From Marsupella aquatica (taxonomy: Eukaryota > Marchantiophyta), in the NCBI GenBank assembly GCA_973895155.1, contig OZ316893.1, positions 13,516,001-13,580,000 on the forward strand: 64,000 nucleotides of DNA, read 5' to 3'. This document shows, in pieces, positions 47,563 through 59,551 of the stretch (position 1 is its first letter; each line of letters starts with the position of its first letter). The notes below the pieces were generated by a model. It saw only the letters and a program-made list of their open reading frames with translations, did not search any database and was not told where the DNA came from. The position numbers and the translations under genes were made by a program.

Positions 47563-47732
47563 CTCGGTCTTCGGACATGCATCACATTCAGCAGTAGCTT
47601 GAGGAATAGACTGGATGATGCTGAGGTGACCCCTAATCATATCAACAACAAGCCTGAGTGGATCTTTCCTAGATGCAATTCTTGGATCCGCGCGCAATGG
47701 AGAGGCCAAGTGGAGAGGTGTCCCACCTTTGA
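47563..47732 (-). pseudogene. ankyrin-repeat-like exon or remnant
   Basis: On the minus strand an open stretch of 56 codons is bounded by TTTCTCAG|TC (47733) and GAG|GTAATG (47562), both good splice signals. It begins KGGTPLHLASPLRADPRIAS, where GGTPLHLA is the signature of an ankyrin repeat, and continues DPLRLVVDMIRGHLSIIQSI. I found no convincing neighbouring exons on either side, so it could be one exon of a gene with long introns, or a leftover fragment. The repeat signature is seen; the gene status is inferred. Confidence 0.35.
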
Positions 47733-50030
47733 CTGAGAAATGGGAATTGTAACGTCTTCACATTGAGGTCCACTCGGTCCACTATCGAAAACAATAGCCA
47801 ATGCCGCCCATTGCGGAAGAAACGCCGGTGCCGCCGTGGAGGGACATTGTACAGAAAGTGGGATGATCCAAGACTGAGTGGATTTCTATTCAATAGCTAT
47901 CGTAGTACATGGTACTGCGCGGTGCTGTAGAGCGTGACAGGTGGGGACCGTGGGGAGCGAGAGTGGAATGTTTGATAACTCACCTCGTTCACGACGACAT
48001 GCAAAATTTCACTTGTCGCAGTCTGTTGCTCACGGGGCTGCTCGAATTCTCGAAAGCGTTTGACCCTACAGACCAATACGGACTGGAGACTACTAGTATC
48101 ATGAATGGAGGTGTAGGATATCTACACAACTATGCTCACGATGCAATCTGACCAGCGTGACATGTCCGTTTCAACCCGGCCGGCCATTGGTATAAGAAAT
48201 CTTCAAGAGCTAGAGAATTCACGTCGAGCCTTCTAGTCTCAATCTAAGCGCAAACTAAAATGTGAGAGAGACTCAGTGGGGCAAAACTTTCCATATCGAC
48301 GTCGCCAAGTTTGGCATTTCATTGCGTTGCAGTTCGTTATTTGCAATCCGGCTTCAGATATTCTATTGACGCCGAATTAGTTCAGAGTTCAGACCATTGC
48401 AAGATGAACTGAGTTCTCTTAATTTCATTAAGCCATGCGGCTGCAAAGGTTCAACTATGGACGTAATTTAGCTATATATGTATGCAAACTTCCTAAGTGC
48501 GATATTTAGGTCGGTTTGTAACGCTCACAATGGTCTTCTGAAACGCATATCTACAGGGTTAATTGGAGACGATAATGAGAGGAGGAACTCGATCTCTGAC
48601 AATCCTGCTTCGGACGCTCACCTTAGTCTGGCGTTTCGCTCACCTTAGTCTAGCGTTATCATGTAAATGTTAGGCATAACAAAAAATATTGAGCACGATG
48701 GATGACATTCCATTCTTTCGATGCAGCCTTGGAAACCAACTACGGTAGCATCTACTCCATTCTACTCTGCAGCTCTCAGCAGAATTAGTGAGTGGCACGA
48801 GTGCTCGACCGTTGTTAACCTGTACTACAATGATATGGTCTTTGGCTGCTCTCCTGCAAGGAATTTACTTAGAATCTTTCCTGTACTACACGCCCTCTAA
48901 TTCTAACGCGCCCTCAACTTATAACGCATAACGCGGAGACCTATGGAAGCTTGCATGCTATCTGCATAGATTTTCTTCTTTAGTGCTTTCGCACAGAGCC
49001 ACACTCGGGTTCGTTTCTCATTATTTTGCTTCATGACAAAATTTCAGACAGTCAAAGTTTGAATACGGAGTCCAGCATTAGTTTGCATTTAGTGCTCGGT
49101 ACCTTGTATAATCGTACTCACTGTTCTTTTGACCGCGAAGATAGACTGAGGCAACCATAGCCCGAGGTTGTCCTATAGTAAGAGCAACCGCACCGGTAAG
49201 AGCATCCGAACTGGTTTCCCGGCTGCACTCTGCTACAAGGACACTTTGGAGGAGCGGGGTTTTTTTTGCTTGCACCGGTGGATGGCCCTGATGGAGGGTG
49301 CGGATGCTCCAACTACGGTGGTGGCTAGGTTACTGGGTTTGGATAGGTGACAGACCAGCCGACTGCCGTGTTGAACGTCTAGATCCTCCCTTTGCTCAAG
49401 AATTATGCACAATACTCTGAATACCAGTGTGCATGCACAGGAAGGGCTCAACTCACTAGCAGAGTCCAAATGTTATAATTTTCACCACGTAAATTACTCT
49501 CTATGGCTAGCTCCACTCTAGTGAGTGGGTAAGGCACTATAGACTCAACGATCACAAAATTGTATAGCTTCACTCTAGGGAGTACGAACATGAACGACAG
49601 GAATCATCACAAATCATATATAGTACATTTAGATTAGATAGATAGATTCACAAGGCATTCAACCATGACTAATATAACTCTCAACCATAGAACAGTACCA
49701 CAAGTACAGAGCAAGGGGAGTCCCAATTGAGACGTGTACAGTATGGGTCAAATGGGTCGTACAGGTACAAGACTATTGACACCTTTCTGAAGAATGGTTT
49801 GAACACCGTCGTGAAAACTAGTAAGATTCATGTCAGTTTTGGGGGCAAACACTCACATTTCGGTCGTGAAAACTAGCACCGTAAAAGTACTGTCAATTTT
49901 GGAGGCGGAGTTGATGAGTCTAATCACTTTTGGTTCCTGCGTCTGAATTTGCTGAACACGCTCGTGTATTATTACTGTATCGGCAATGTACAGTACTACC
50001 CAACGCCAAAGTACGTGAGATAGATCGTCA
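47733..50030. other. intergenic, nothing recognised
   Basis: Only short open frames without family resemblance occur. Two near-identical phrases (GTCTGGCGTTTCGCTCACCTTA / GTCTAGCGTT) sit at 48625-48660 and a T-run at 49259-49267. No array or element ends could be defined. Confidence 0.4.
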
Positions 50031-50036
50031 GTCCCC

Positions 50037-50720
50037 CCAAGATTGAACAACTTCGAAACCAGTCGGAGGGATTTCTTGACAAGTTTCAACGTTGTTGTTG
50101 CACTCTCGGTTGATACATTCGAAATTAAAAGGATTCCATGAGAACACCAAAAGGATTCCATGAGAACTTTTAAATGACGGTGGTGTGCCAGACGACATGC
50201 AATGCAGAGATCGCGAAGACGTTCGAAACCAGGGACTTCTGGATAACTGTGAAAGGTGGTGTTAGGATGCAATAGAGAGAAACCAATACATTCGAAACCA
50301 AAAGAATTTCTTGAGAACTTTCAATGGTGGTGTTCTAGACGGGAAGCAATGGAGAGAACACGTTCGAAACGACTTCTTGGTGACTTTCAACGTGGTGTTG
50401 TAGACTGGAGAGAAATCAATACATTCGAAACCAAAAGAATTTCTTGAGAACTTTCAGTGGTGGTGTTCTAGACGGGAAGAAATGGAGAGAACACGTTCGA
50501 AACGACTTCTTGGTGACTGTCAACGTGGTGTTTTAGACGGGATGCGATGAGCACGTTCGAACTCAGAGAGATTTCTTGACCACTTTCAACCGTGGTGTTG
50601 TACGTACACAGGATGCAATGGATCGAGAGAACACGTTCAAAACCAGAGGGCTTTTTTTATAGCTTTCAACGGTAGTGTTGTACACGAAATGCAATGGAGA
50701 GGACCTAGTTCTCTACCTTG
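50037..50720. repeat. minisatellite with higher-order structure
   Basis: Eight to nine diverged units of roughly 60-85 bp, each with GTTCGAAACCA, GAATTTCTTGAGAACTTTCA, GTGGTGTTGTAGACGGGA and GCAATGGAGAGAACAC. Two consecutive units form a larger repeat: 50286-50415 is almost copied at 50418-50547. The minus-strand open frame over the left edge (49853-50272) partly reflects this repetition. Confidence 0.88.
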
Positions 50721-51643
50721 GCCTGGAGGCGTACATGTCAAATGGAAATTTGTCCTCGTGAAAGAACTGTCGGTCCAACTTCGGACAATCACACGCACGA
50801 CCGCAAATCCTATTTGCTAAAATCCTATTCCTAATAGGTCGTACGTTCCTTATCTATCTTGAACAGTACCCGTTGAACGCTACTGTAGCTAGTCGAGCGT
50901 TGAATTCGCTTGACGAAAACTTTGCCTTGCTAAGGCGAAAGATGGACGTGTATGTGAGACGTGGCGAAGGGAAAATCGAACTGCGTTGAGCGGTATTCAA
51001 TTCCACAACAACGCTCCACAAGTTCGACAAAATGCACGACTAATTGATCGAGCACGAATTTAGATATGATTTGTTGTAGAAGCGCGAAGATCTCTACTTG
51101 GGTATACAGGACAGAAAGTGCTGACATGCTCTGAATGAGGAACAAGAGGGAACCAAGAATAAAACAGAGAAGGAGCCGTTCCATTTAACGAAAAGCCAAG
51201 AGATATGCTCCGTTCTCTACTGTGACTCGTTTCATTGAATAATGCAGAACTTAAAATTGAAAAGGGTCGGCAAGGTATTGACAGCAGGTTTACCAATTTC
51301 GCATTCATTACCGAACTTTCATATGAACATATTTACATAACTTCTATGGCTGTCATGGCAGTTTTGCTCTCTACACCTGGTCGACAAGAGGTAAGAAGCG
51401 TAACGTCCACTCACTAGTGCAGTGATGAAATGGCTTCGGATGCGCGACTTCAGACTAATGTACGTTACAATCCCCTAAACTTCGCTTGCCTAGATCGACA
51501 CAAAGGCGCGAGGGAGAAATCAAGCAGCTCCGTGGATATCTTCCCTCGTTGCAGACCAAGGTCTACTGGATCGCCTGTGATTGAAGGATGGCTGGGGAAA
51601 AACTATTGAGACCTCTTAAACTCGCTCGGACAATCAGTTTCAT
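50721..51643. other. 3' flank of LRR gene, nothing recognised
   Basis: Short open frames on both strands lack family features. The part nearest 51640 is likely the 3' UTR of the minus-strand LRR gene. Confidence 0.4.
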
Positions 51644-53080
51644 TCAAGCTGGAAAGCCGTTCAATCCCAAAAGAAAACTGCTGCTTATTATCCGAAGTGC
51701 GATCACCGAGAAAGCAACGAGATAAGTAAATGGTATCGGACGCCCTCTCGAAGTGTAGTTCAGCTGCAGTTGCCTGTACTCAGGAGCAGAATTCGAAGAA
51801 CGAGCGGTATCCCACCCCGAATGCGCGAAACTGTTGTTGCAGTCAGCACTTATGCTCACGCCCAAGGGTGCCACAACTTCTCGTGCGTCAGATGGAGGGA
51901 TGCAGAGACCCGAGTTGTTTGATAGCAGGAGATTGCTCCCCAACTTTGTCACAAATGCGAGCGAAAATGGTACTGGCCCAGTGAGGCTATTGGCACTCAG
52001 GTCGAGCTGGTAGATGTTCGGAAGCTTGCCGAGGGTTGGTGGTATGGGACCAGACAAGTTGTTGCCCTGCAAAAGTAGGACCCGGAGGTTCGCCAGCCCT
52101 CCCAAGGACTCTGGGATCTCTCCCACAAACCCTGAACCAGCGAGACTCAGCCTCGACAATGCCAGCATCCCTCCCACGAAGCCGGGCAAGGGGGATTGCA
52201 TGCTGTTCCCTTCCAAGAACAGATCCTGCAGCTTCGTCAGATTTTCAAAGGAAGGTGGAACACCCCCAGAGAGATTATTCTGGCTCAAGTCCAAATATTC
52301 GAGGGAATTCAAACTTCCGAAGTCCTCCGGGATGCTGCCACTCAAATTGTTATTGCCGAGAGCCAATTGTTGAAGCCTCTTGAGTCGATCCAGAGAAGGC
52401 AACCCACCAGAAAGAAAGTTGCAGCTCAAATCGAGGACGACAAGAGACTGGAGAGAATTGAAAGAGCTCGGGATAGTTCCGTTCAGTCGATTCTCACTCA
52501 ATTCTAGCTGTAGCAAGTTGCTCAAATTGCCGTACTCTTTAGGAATTGAGCCTTCGAAGCTGTTCTCTGTCAGTACCATTCTCTGCAACGACGTGAGGTT
52601 TCCCAACTCGGCAGGCAGGAAACCACCGAGCGAGGGATTACCTTGTAGGGTAAGCATTTGCAAAGAGCTCGACAGTCGACCGATTTCGCTCGGAACAGTA
52701 GCGCTCCCATTCACGAAACAATTGTAGATGAACAGGGTCTCCAAGAACTGCAGCTTTGCAATCGAGGAGCTGAGGCTGGCGTTGCCTGAGCAACTGATGA
52801 GATTGCCATAATCGGAGATGTAGCCAAACTCCAAATTCGTGACATGGTACATTCCGCTGACATCATCGAGAAGGCAATATATACCCTGCTGACTACCCAA
52901 ACACGGGTCCGGCACTTCAGTCTTCCAATCAGTGTCGGAATTGATACTCCTCATGACCTCAAACAATGCCTCCAGCTCCACAGGATCTGTGCTGACCGTC
53001 TGTTGTTGGGCCACTCCAGTAAGCCACAAAATCATGAAAGCCAGGAAACCTGGTCCCCATTGGAGAAAAGACCGCGACAT
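51644..53080 (-). CDS. LRR receptor-like protein, PII-2-like
   Basis: Intronless, 478 aa, starting at ATG 53080; the frame is open to 53137, but that codon is TTG, and the ATG gives a proper signal peptide (FLAFMILWLTGVAQQ). An LRR N-terminal cap follows with ALFEVMRSINSDTDW and paired cysteines (PDPCLGSQQGIYC). About ten plant-type LRRs of ~24 residues come next, such as LQRMVLTENSFEGSIPKEYG, LEYLDLSQNNLSGGVPPSFE and LRVLLLQGNNLSGPIPPTLG, then a cysteine cap (NNSGLCIP). The C-terminus is hydrophobic (FTYLVAFSVIALRIISSSFL) with almost no cytosolic tail and no kinase. That fits a GPI signal or a single membrane anchor. Order and caps resemble Arabidopsis PII-2/RLP29-type proteins, implicated in root-fungus interaction. 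It should sit at the cell surface; ligand unknown. Confidence 0.9.
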   Translation of the reverse strand: MSRSFLQWGPGFLAFMILWLTGVAQQQTVSTDPVELEALFEVMRSINSDTDWKTEVPDPCLGSQQGIYCLLDDVSGMYHVTNLEFGYISDYGNLISCSGNASLSSSIAKLQFLETLFIYNCFVNGSATVPSEIGRLSSSLQMLTLQGNPSLGGFLPAELGNLTSLQRMVLTENSFEGSIPKEYGNLSNLLQLELSENRLNGTIPSSFNSLQSLVVLDLSCNFLSGGLPSLDRLKRLQQLALGNNNLSGSIPEDFGSLNSLEYLDLSQNNLSGGVPPSFENLTKLQDLFLEGNSMQSPLPGFVGGMLALSRLSLAGSGFVGEIPESLGGLANLRVLLLQGNNLSGPIPPTLGKLPNIYQLDLSANSLTGPVPFSLAFVTKLGSNLLLSNNSGLCIPPSDAREVVAPLGVSISADCNNSFAHSGWDTARSSNSAPEYRQLQLNYTSRGRPIPFTYLVAFSVIALRIISSSFLLGLNGFPA

Positions 53081-54047
53081 CTGTTTAATTAACGACTGAA
53101 CGCTCCAAGGGAGAGATGTTATTCGGCAGAAAAGCAAGCTCCTGAATTCGTGAGTTCGAGAAACACTAGCAGAAACGTAGGAATGAAAACGATATCAAGA
53201 TGAGCTGCGTTCCTGAGAAATAGTGAATTCACAATACAACCAATACAGCACACTCCAGGCCGTCATCCCTTCTACAACCTCCGTTGCGCAGTGGAAAATG
53301 AACTACTGAGTTCGTGACCTCAACTGAGCGACTGTCGGTGTTGAATGAGCTGATGAGGCAGATTGACGTGCTTGCAGATGAGCTAGTAAGACTGAACTAT
53401 AATGACTGAACTATGGGGCTGATGATTGAGCTAAACTCCAGTACATTGCAGTATTGGGGCGGACGAGCTTTAATTACTAGACCGATGATTTGAAGAGCAA
53501 AACACGCTTGAATTGTGTGGCGACTGGCGAGGAAATTGTGCTTCTGCACTACACTACTTTCCCCAAAAGTGTTCAAACCAAACGGCATCAATCAATCACT
53601 GAGTCAATCAATGCTAAAGGCAGGAAAAGCATGCATCAGCAGAAACAGAAACTGAGCTTCGAAGACAGGAGATCTAATCCAAAGTGTGCAATTCCTTGTG
53701 CCGCTTGTGCCGGATCCATTGAACGAACTGGCAGTTAAAAGATCGCACGAACCGTCTTCGCTATTTAACACGGATCTTGGGCCCAATCATCCAAACACAG
53801 CATTGAGAGTAGCGCAGCGGATGAAGAAGGAACAAAGCACGCCTCAATGAATGACAGCAATACCAATAAATAGCATTGATGAGACGTCCTCTCTTCGGCA
53901 TCAAACACCCCACTCGTCGAGGAAATTCAAGCTGTCCAGTACTCTACTCCGAGTAATGAACTACAAGTATAACGTAGACCTTCCCTAAATTTAATTCGAG
54001 CTTGTTAAGCTACGGTACAATAGTACGTTAGTCTCAAACTAGTTGTG
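53081..54047. other. upstream region of LRR gene
   Basis: Expected to contain the LRR gene promoter and leader. No TATA box or gene is confidently seen; a few short open frames lack family features. Confidence 0.4.
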
Positions 54048-55301
54048 TCGTGAAAGTTTCCAATGACCAGTTTCCCATGACCACAATATTGTGGGTCAGG
54101 TGGAGTATTGGAACTGAACATTTTGTGAAGGTTAGGTTTTCCATTACCGCAGGTCAGGTGGTGGATTGGACCTCAGCAATTTATGAAAGGTTTTCATGAC
54201 CATACTATTGTGGATCATGTAGCAGATAGGAACTCAACAGTTCATGAAGGCTTCCCTTGACCAAAATGTTGCGGGTCAAGTGGCGGATTGGAACTGACTC
54301 AGCAGTTCATGAAGGTTTACCATGACCAATGACCAGAATGTTGCAAGTCCGGTGGCAAACTGAACTCAATGGTTCACAAAAAATGCTACCACCGCTGACT
54401 TGGGTGGTCAGTGCAAGAGCACCTAAAACCAGCATGTATCATGTAGCAGATCAGAACTCAGCAGTTCATGAAGGTTTCCCTTGACCAGAATGTTGCAGGT
54501 CAGGTGACAGATCGAAACTCAGCAGTTCAACCCATGACCAGAATGTTGTGGGTCAGGTGACGGATTGTGAAGGTTTCCCATTACCAAAATGTTGCAGGTA
54601 AGGTGGCGGATCGGAACTCAACAGTTTATGAAGGTTTCCCATGACCATAATGTTGTGGATCAGGTGGCGGATTGGAACTCAACAGTTCATGAAGGTTTCC
54701 CATGACCACAATATATGTTGCGGGTTGGGTGGCAGATCGGAACTCATCAGTTCAAATGGTTTCCCATGACCAGAATGTTGTGGGTCAGGTGGCGGATTGG
54801 AACTCAACAGCTTGTGAAGGTTTCCTATGACCAAAATGTGGTGGGTTGAGTGGCGGAGCAAAACTCAACAGTTTGTGAAGGTTTACCATGACCAGAATGT
54901 TGCTGGTAGGGTGGCGGATCAGAACTTAGCAGTTTGTGAAGGTTTCCCATGACCAAAATGTTGCAGGTCAGGTGGCGCATTGGAGCTCAACAGTTTGTGA
55001 AGGTTTCCCATGACCAGAATGTTGCAGCTCGGGTGGTGGATCAGAACTCAACAGTTCATGAAGGTTTCCCATGACCATAATGTTACGGATCGGCTGGTGG
55101 ATTGGAACTGAGCAGTTCATGAAGGTTTCCCATGACCAGGATGTTGCAGGTCAGGTGGCAGATTGGAACTGACTCAGCAGTTCATGAAGGTTTATCGTGA
55201 CCAGAATGTTGCAAGTCGGGTGGCAGACTGAACTCAATGGTTCACAAATGCTACCACCACTGACTCGGGTGGTCAGTGCAAGGGCACCAAAAACCAGCAC
55301 G
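54048..55301. repeat. 1.25-kb minisatellite of ~60-65-bp units
   Basis: Roughly eighteen units of GAAGGTTTCCCATGACCAGA, ATGTTGCAGGTCAGGTGGCG, GATTGGAACTCAACAGTTCA. A longer variant with CTGACTCAGCAGTTC, GACTGAACTCAATGGTTCAC, AAATGCTACCACC and GGGTGGTCAGTGCAAG..CACC occurs twice (54290-54440 and 55165-55301), giving a higher-order repeat about 0.87 kb apart. Variable positions cluster in the GGTCAGGTGG part. Confidence 0.95.
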
Positions 55302-55785
55302 CCACCATCTTGTCAAGGTACATCCAGGCATTTTTGCTTTGTTAGATACTATGGAATGTTTGCACATTTAGTTACTTAGCACTATGTATATCGACTCTGG
55401 AATGCTTCCTAGAGTGTTTCTACCCTCACTTTGCCTCCTTGAATGCATCAAATTCGGCATCATCAATTCTTTGGTATGTATAAATATCAACCAGATCCAT
55501 GACCAGAGGGTTGTGGTCAGGTTTGTGATCACAATAGGCTGAACACTGCACATTCTGAGTTGACAATTTTCATACAATATTCATGATGATAGAGTTTTAC
55601 GTAAATCCTCTATTAACGAGTGAGTTAAGAGGGTAAAAAGAAAATTGAGCCATTGCACAGGGTGAGTCTGCTTTTGGCAGCCGATCTAAAATACACTAGA
55701 GTAAAAGACAGAGCAAAAAAGGAAAAATGAACATCGGGGTGACAAGGACTAAGTCGCCCTCTGAACCTTGTAGGCATCCATAGCT

Positions 55786-56142
55786 TGTTAGGTATTTACT
55801 CAAGGTCTAGGGTTACGACATGTAACCGTAGTTAGGCTAACTATAGTCGGAGACGTGGTTAGGTTAACTAGGATGCACACTATATGTCAAGCGGTGTTTG
55901 CTTGGATAAGTGGAACTTAGGTTCATTGTTACGGAGCCACTTGAGAGATGAGGAGGGCTTACACTATGGAGACTTGGTATAGCTGACAACTTAGAGTTCA
56001 GTAACTTAGCTCTCTTGTGTGTTCTCGTGGATGTAGTCTCGAGGAGGTGAACCACGTATTTCTTGTGTTGACTACTTGCACGTAGGATGTGTCATGTGCT
56101 TACCACTGTAATTGTCGTCTATGCTCAACATAGCTTCCAACA
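55786..56142 (+). repeat. LTR-like sequence (solo LTR or partial element)
   Basis: The block runs TGTTAGGTATTT...GCTTCCAACA, the TGTT..AACA termini common in plant copia LTRs. It carries TCTCTTGTGTGTTCTCGTGG and GAGGTGAACCACGTA, which resemble the R/U5 part of the 7718-8039 LTR read on its own strand (GTGGACGTAG...GCGAACCACGTAA). No matching second LTR, PBS or clean target duplication was found. The downstream open frame 56112-56324 is rich in Ser and probably not a gene. Confidence 0.45.
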
Positions 56143-56648
56143 GTACAGCAAGGTCAAGGAGAAGTTGGGCAAGGTCCATCAGCAGAGCATCCTTCTTCAG
56201 CAAGGAGAGTGCAAGTAGCAGCAGCCCGAGTAGCAGCATCGATCAGGACCTTGTAGCAGCATCAAGGTGCAGCATAGAGGAGCAGCATCAATCAGAGGGG
56301 ATTCACGTTGTTTCCCTAGAATAATATATTCGTTTTACTAGTTCACCCTGAGTTTTGACTAAAAAGCCTTTTCATGCCCTATTTTTAAGGTAACTCACTT
56401 TTTAGAGTTACAAGTTGATGAGTCGTCTGTCTTTTCATGGGGTGCATTTATGGAAAACTCCTCTAATAGGGTCTGAGAATATGGTCCGACAATACTGTCC
56501 CGGACTCATTTTTGGGCCCCCAACACAACAACCGAATAAACTTCAGTCAGTTATACTCTAACTTCTATCAAGCATGTCCTTTGCTATAAATAGGGCTTAC
56601 ATGAGGCTTGGGCTCCTCAAGTGTTGTGTAGTCCTTAGAGTCTGTTGA

Positions 56649-56778
56649 AAGGATTGGGGAAACACAATTTTTATTCAAGCTTCAATTTGAAAATGCAAAT
56701 CTACATTTCATACAAGGATTGGGGAAACACAATTTTTATTCAAGCTTCAATTTGAAAATGCAAATCTACATTTCATAC
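56649..56778. repeat. perfect 65-bp tandem duplication
   Basis: AAGGATTGGGGAAACACAAT through ATCTACATTTCATAC occurs twice back to back (56649-56713, 56714-56778) with no difference seen. This implies a very recent event, or polymerase slippage. Confidence 0.95.
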
Positions 56779-58526
56779 AGGTCTTTACTATTTTCATAAG
56801 TAGCCTAAGTACCAGTGCTTATGCACAGGAAGGTTTCATATATCCAAACCCTCCATGCTCATCCCTTCTCACTCACAAGCACAATCTAAATATCAAAATT
56901 TGTTATTACCAAATAAAATATAACCAATCGATTCATTTACGGTATAGCTACTGTAGGTCATGAGGTGTAGCCTTCAATCCCAAATTATTTTTTTAGCACT
57001 CAAGCTAGCAGTTGCCTCATAGCACCATTCCGTGACCATGTTACAACCTGCCTAAAGTCTATGCACACTGAAGGGGCCATGGTAGTTAATTGAACTCTAG
57101 TGTTTCTCAGGTCTGTGTCAAATAGGCTGTCTCAAAGCTTTGAAATTACTGATGATGGCTTTCATAAGGCTAAACACTATATAAGAGTATGTAATACACT
57201 TATCCACAAATGTATAAGATCCTTATCCCAAAATCTTTATTGACACCAAAACACCCATTTTCATTTTTCCATAACATCCGCAAATACCCCACATGCAGGC
57301 GGGGAAAAAAATCACAGGATCAAGAGTCCGCAAAAAAGGCCAGAACACCAAGAGCACAAACCAACCCCAAAGGCCAAATAAAGCCAGGGCAGCCACAGAA
57401 CAAAAACAAACTAGCACAACCCACAAACTGCTATCCCAGACAGGGGAAGGAAGAACCTCACAAGAAATAAAAGAAGGTCCAATCAAACAAGGGAAACCAA
57501 GGCCAAGCTGGAATATTCTAACAGGGCAGACAGAACCAGGGCACAAGCCCGCCTGATCATTATCACCAGATGTTTGTAATTTTTTCTTATTATATTTTGT
57601 TGCATTTACGGAGTTTTAAGAGGGGTTATTTAGATTTACAAAGAACATAATCCTAAATTGCTATCTAGAGAAGCATCAAACCTTAATCTGAACTTTATCA
57701 TAAGTGCTTGTGATATTTCCATAGCTTATAATGTTGCCGACTTGCAGAGTTTGATTGGGATTTTTAGTTTTCAAAAAACCTAAGCCATAAATACCCTTAT
57801 GGACAACTACAAACGCCTTCAACTTGCACTTATGAAGTAGTACAACCCATCTGTAAATGCAGAGCTTGCCATGATAAGAACCTAAACCCTGAAAACTTAT
57901 TAATAAGTACAAAGGTTGAAACCTTGCACCCATCTACAAGCGCATAGCTACATAGGAGTGCACTTATATAGAGCTCACTGTGGTTGGAAGCATGCTCTAT
58001 TGAACTAGCCCAAATACCAGTGCTTATGTAAAGGAAGGGCTTCCTGGAACCAGATCCATACCTATTCACAAACATAGTCTAATTGAATGAAAGTTCCTCT
58101 CGGCCCTTGGTCCATTCCTATTTTGAGTCATTTGCATTAAAAGTGAACCCACAAGTACTCCATAATATCTGCTGTTGTCCAACATTTCTTTTTTCTGAAG
58201 TGCCCTCCTATTCAGTTCACATTTCTTGATTCTCCACTGGCAAGTCCCAACATTTTGATTCAGAATTTGGGAGGGATGACACATGATTATGAAATCTGTA
58301 AGTTGAAATGGTAGAGTAATATCAGTACGCCAAAAATAAAAATGTCACACTGGGAGACATGGTCCCAAAGGCAAAGCAACCCAATAAAGGGAAAGAAAAA
58401 TGGCCACAAGAAGACTAAAGGGGTCAAACAAGTCAAATGTCCCCCACAACAACAAAGGAACAAAAAACCAAAGAAGAGACTAAGACTAGCACAAGAGAGC
58501 CCAAAAAGACATACATCTATCTTAAT
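56779..58526. other. intergenic with retroelement-like tails
   Basis: Two diverged versions of TACCAGTGCTTATG.A.AGGAAGG followed by TCC.TACC/TCACAAACA lie at 56812-56885 and 58013-58080. A-rich tracts at 57295-57500 and 58380-58500 look like the complement of non-LTR (LINE-like) 3' ends. The minus-strand open frames there (57223-57546, 58287-58625) are Leu/Phe/Cys-rich translations of a T/G/C-biased strand and have no domain. Confidence 0.4.
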
Positions 58527-59250
58527 GGGCAGCAAACTGAAATGTCTGGTATAGCTCCGGAGTGAACGGCATAGGAGGGTCACTGAGCAACATCTGTCTA
58601 GAGGTCTTAAAACCAACAGCCTCACCTTTACTTAGGATGGTGAAAGCTGGAGCTCGCTGAAGGGCAACGGACACCCTCTACCAAACTGAAATGCCTGGTA
58701 TAGCTCCAGGCATAGCTCCAGGCATAGGAGGGTATCCGAGAAATCTGTTCAGAGGCCCTAAAACCAACAGCCTCAACTCTATGTAGGATGGTAAAGCCTG
58801 AGCTCGCTGAAGGGCAACTGACACCCTCTAGCAAGCTGATATGCCTGGTATAGCTCCAGAGTACACTGCATAGGAGGGTCTTGGAGCAGAATCTATTTGG
58901 AGGCCCTACAACCAACAGCCTCAACTCTTCCTAGGATGGTGAAAGCCTGAGCTTGCTGATGGGCAATAAACACCCTCTACCAACCTGAAATGCCTAGTAT
59001 AGCTCCAGAGTAAACTGCATAGGAGGGCCACAGAGGGGAATCTGTTTTAGATAACCAAGAGAGTCAACTCTACTTAGGATGGTGACTTAGGATGGTGAAA
59101 CCGCATAGGAGCACCACATAGGGGAATCTGTTTAGAGTCCCTATAACCAAGAGCCTCAACTCTACATAGGATGTGAAAGGAATCTATTTAGAGGCCCTAA
59201 AACCAAGAGCCTCAACTCTAGTTAGGATGGTGAAAGCTTGAGCAGCTGAC
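58527..59250. repeat. minisatellite of ~150-bp units, four to five copies
   Basis: Repeated landmarks: AACTGAAATGCCTGGTATAG, CTCCAGAGTAAACTGCATAG, GAGGGTC, AGAATCTGTTTAGAGGCCCT, AAAACCAACAGCCTCAACTC, TAGGATGGTGAAAGCCTGAG, CTGAAGGGCAAC..ACACCCT. The last copies are shortened and scrambled. One copy has an internal duplication of CATAGCTCCAGG. Confidence 0.93.
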
Positions 59251-59551
59251 GGACGAAGGCGAACAAATGGTGGATCTAGTACTGAAGATCATTGATTGCA
59301 TGAAGTGGAAGTAACGTCAATTCGATTGAGTTGCAGGTCAATGTCTTCACGGAGACATTTTGGAGGTCTGTGTCCCGTGTTTTTCTTGTATCATTTTCGC
59401 AGGATGGCAGGACATTCTAGCCAAGGGACTCGTTTTGTTGCAGATGTTGCTCAAGGTGTGGATTGCCCTCGATTCATTCTGGAAAAGACAGAACAAATGC
59501 GAGAGAGATCACCACTAGACACAGAGAATCACGCGTCGAGGTGAACCGGCA

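Noticed and set aside
53081-53137. Longer N-terminus for the LRR protein (start at 53137)
   Set aside because: The codon at 53137 is TTG on the coding strand; ATG at 53080 gives a normal signal peptide.
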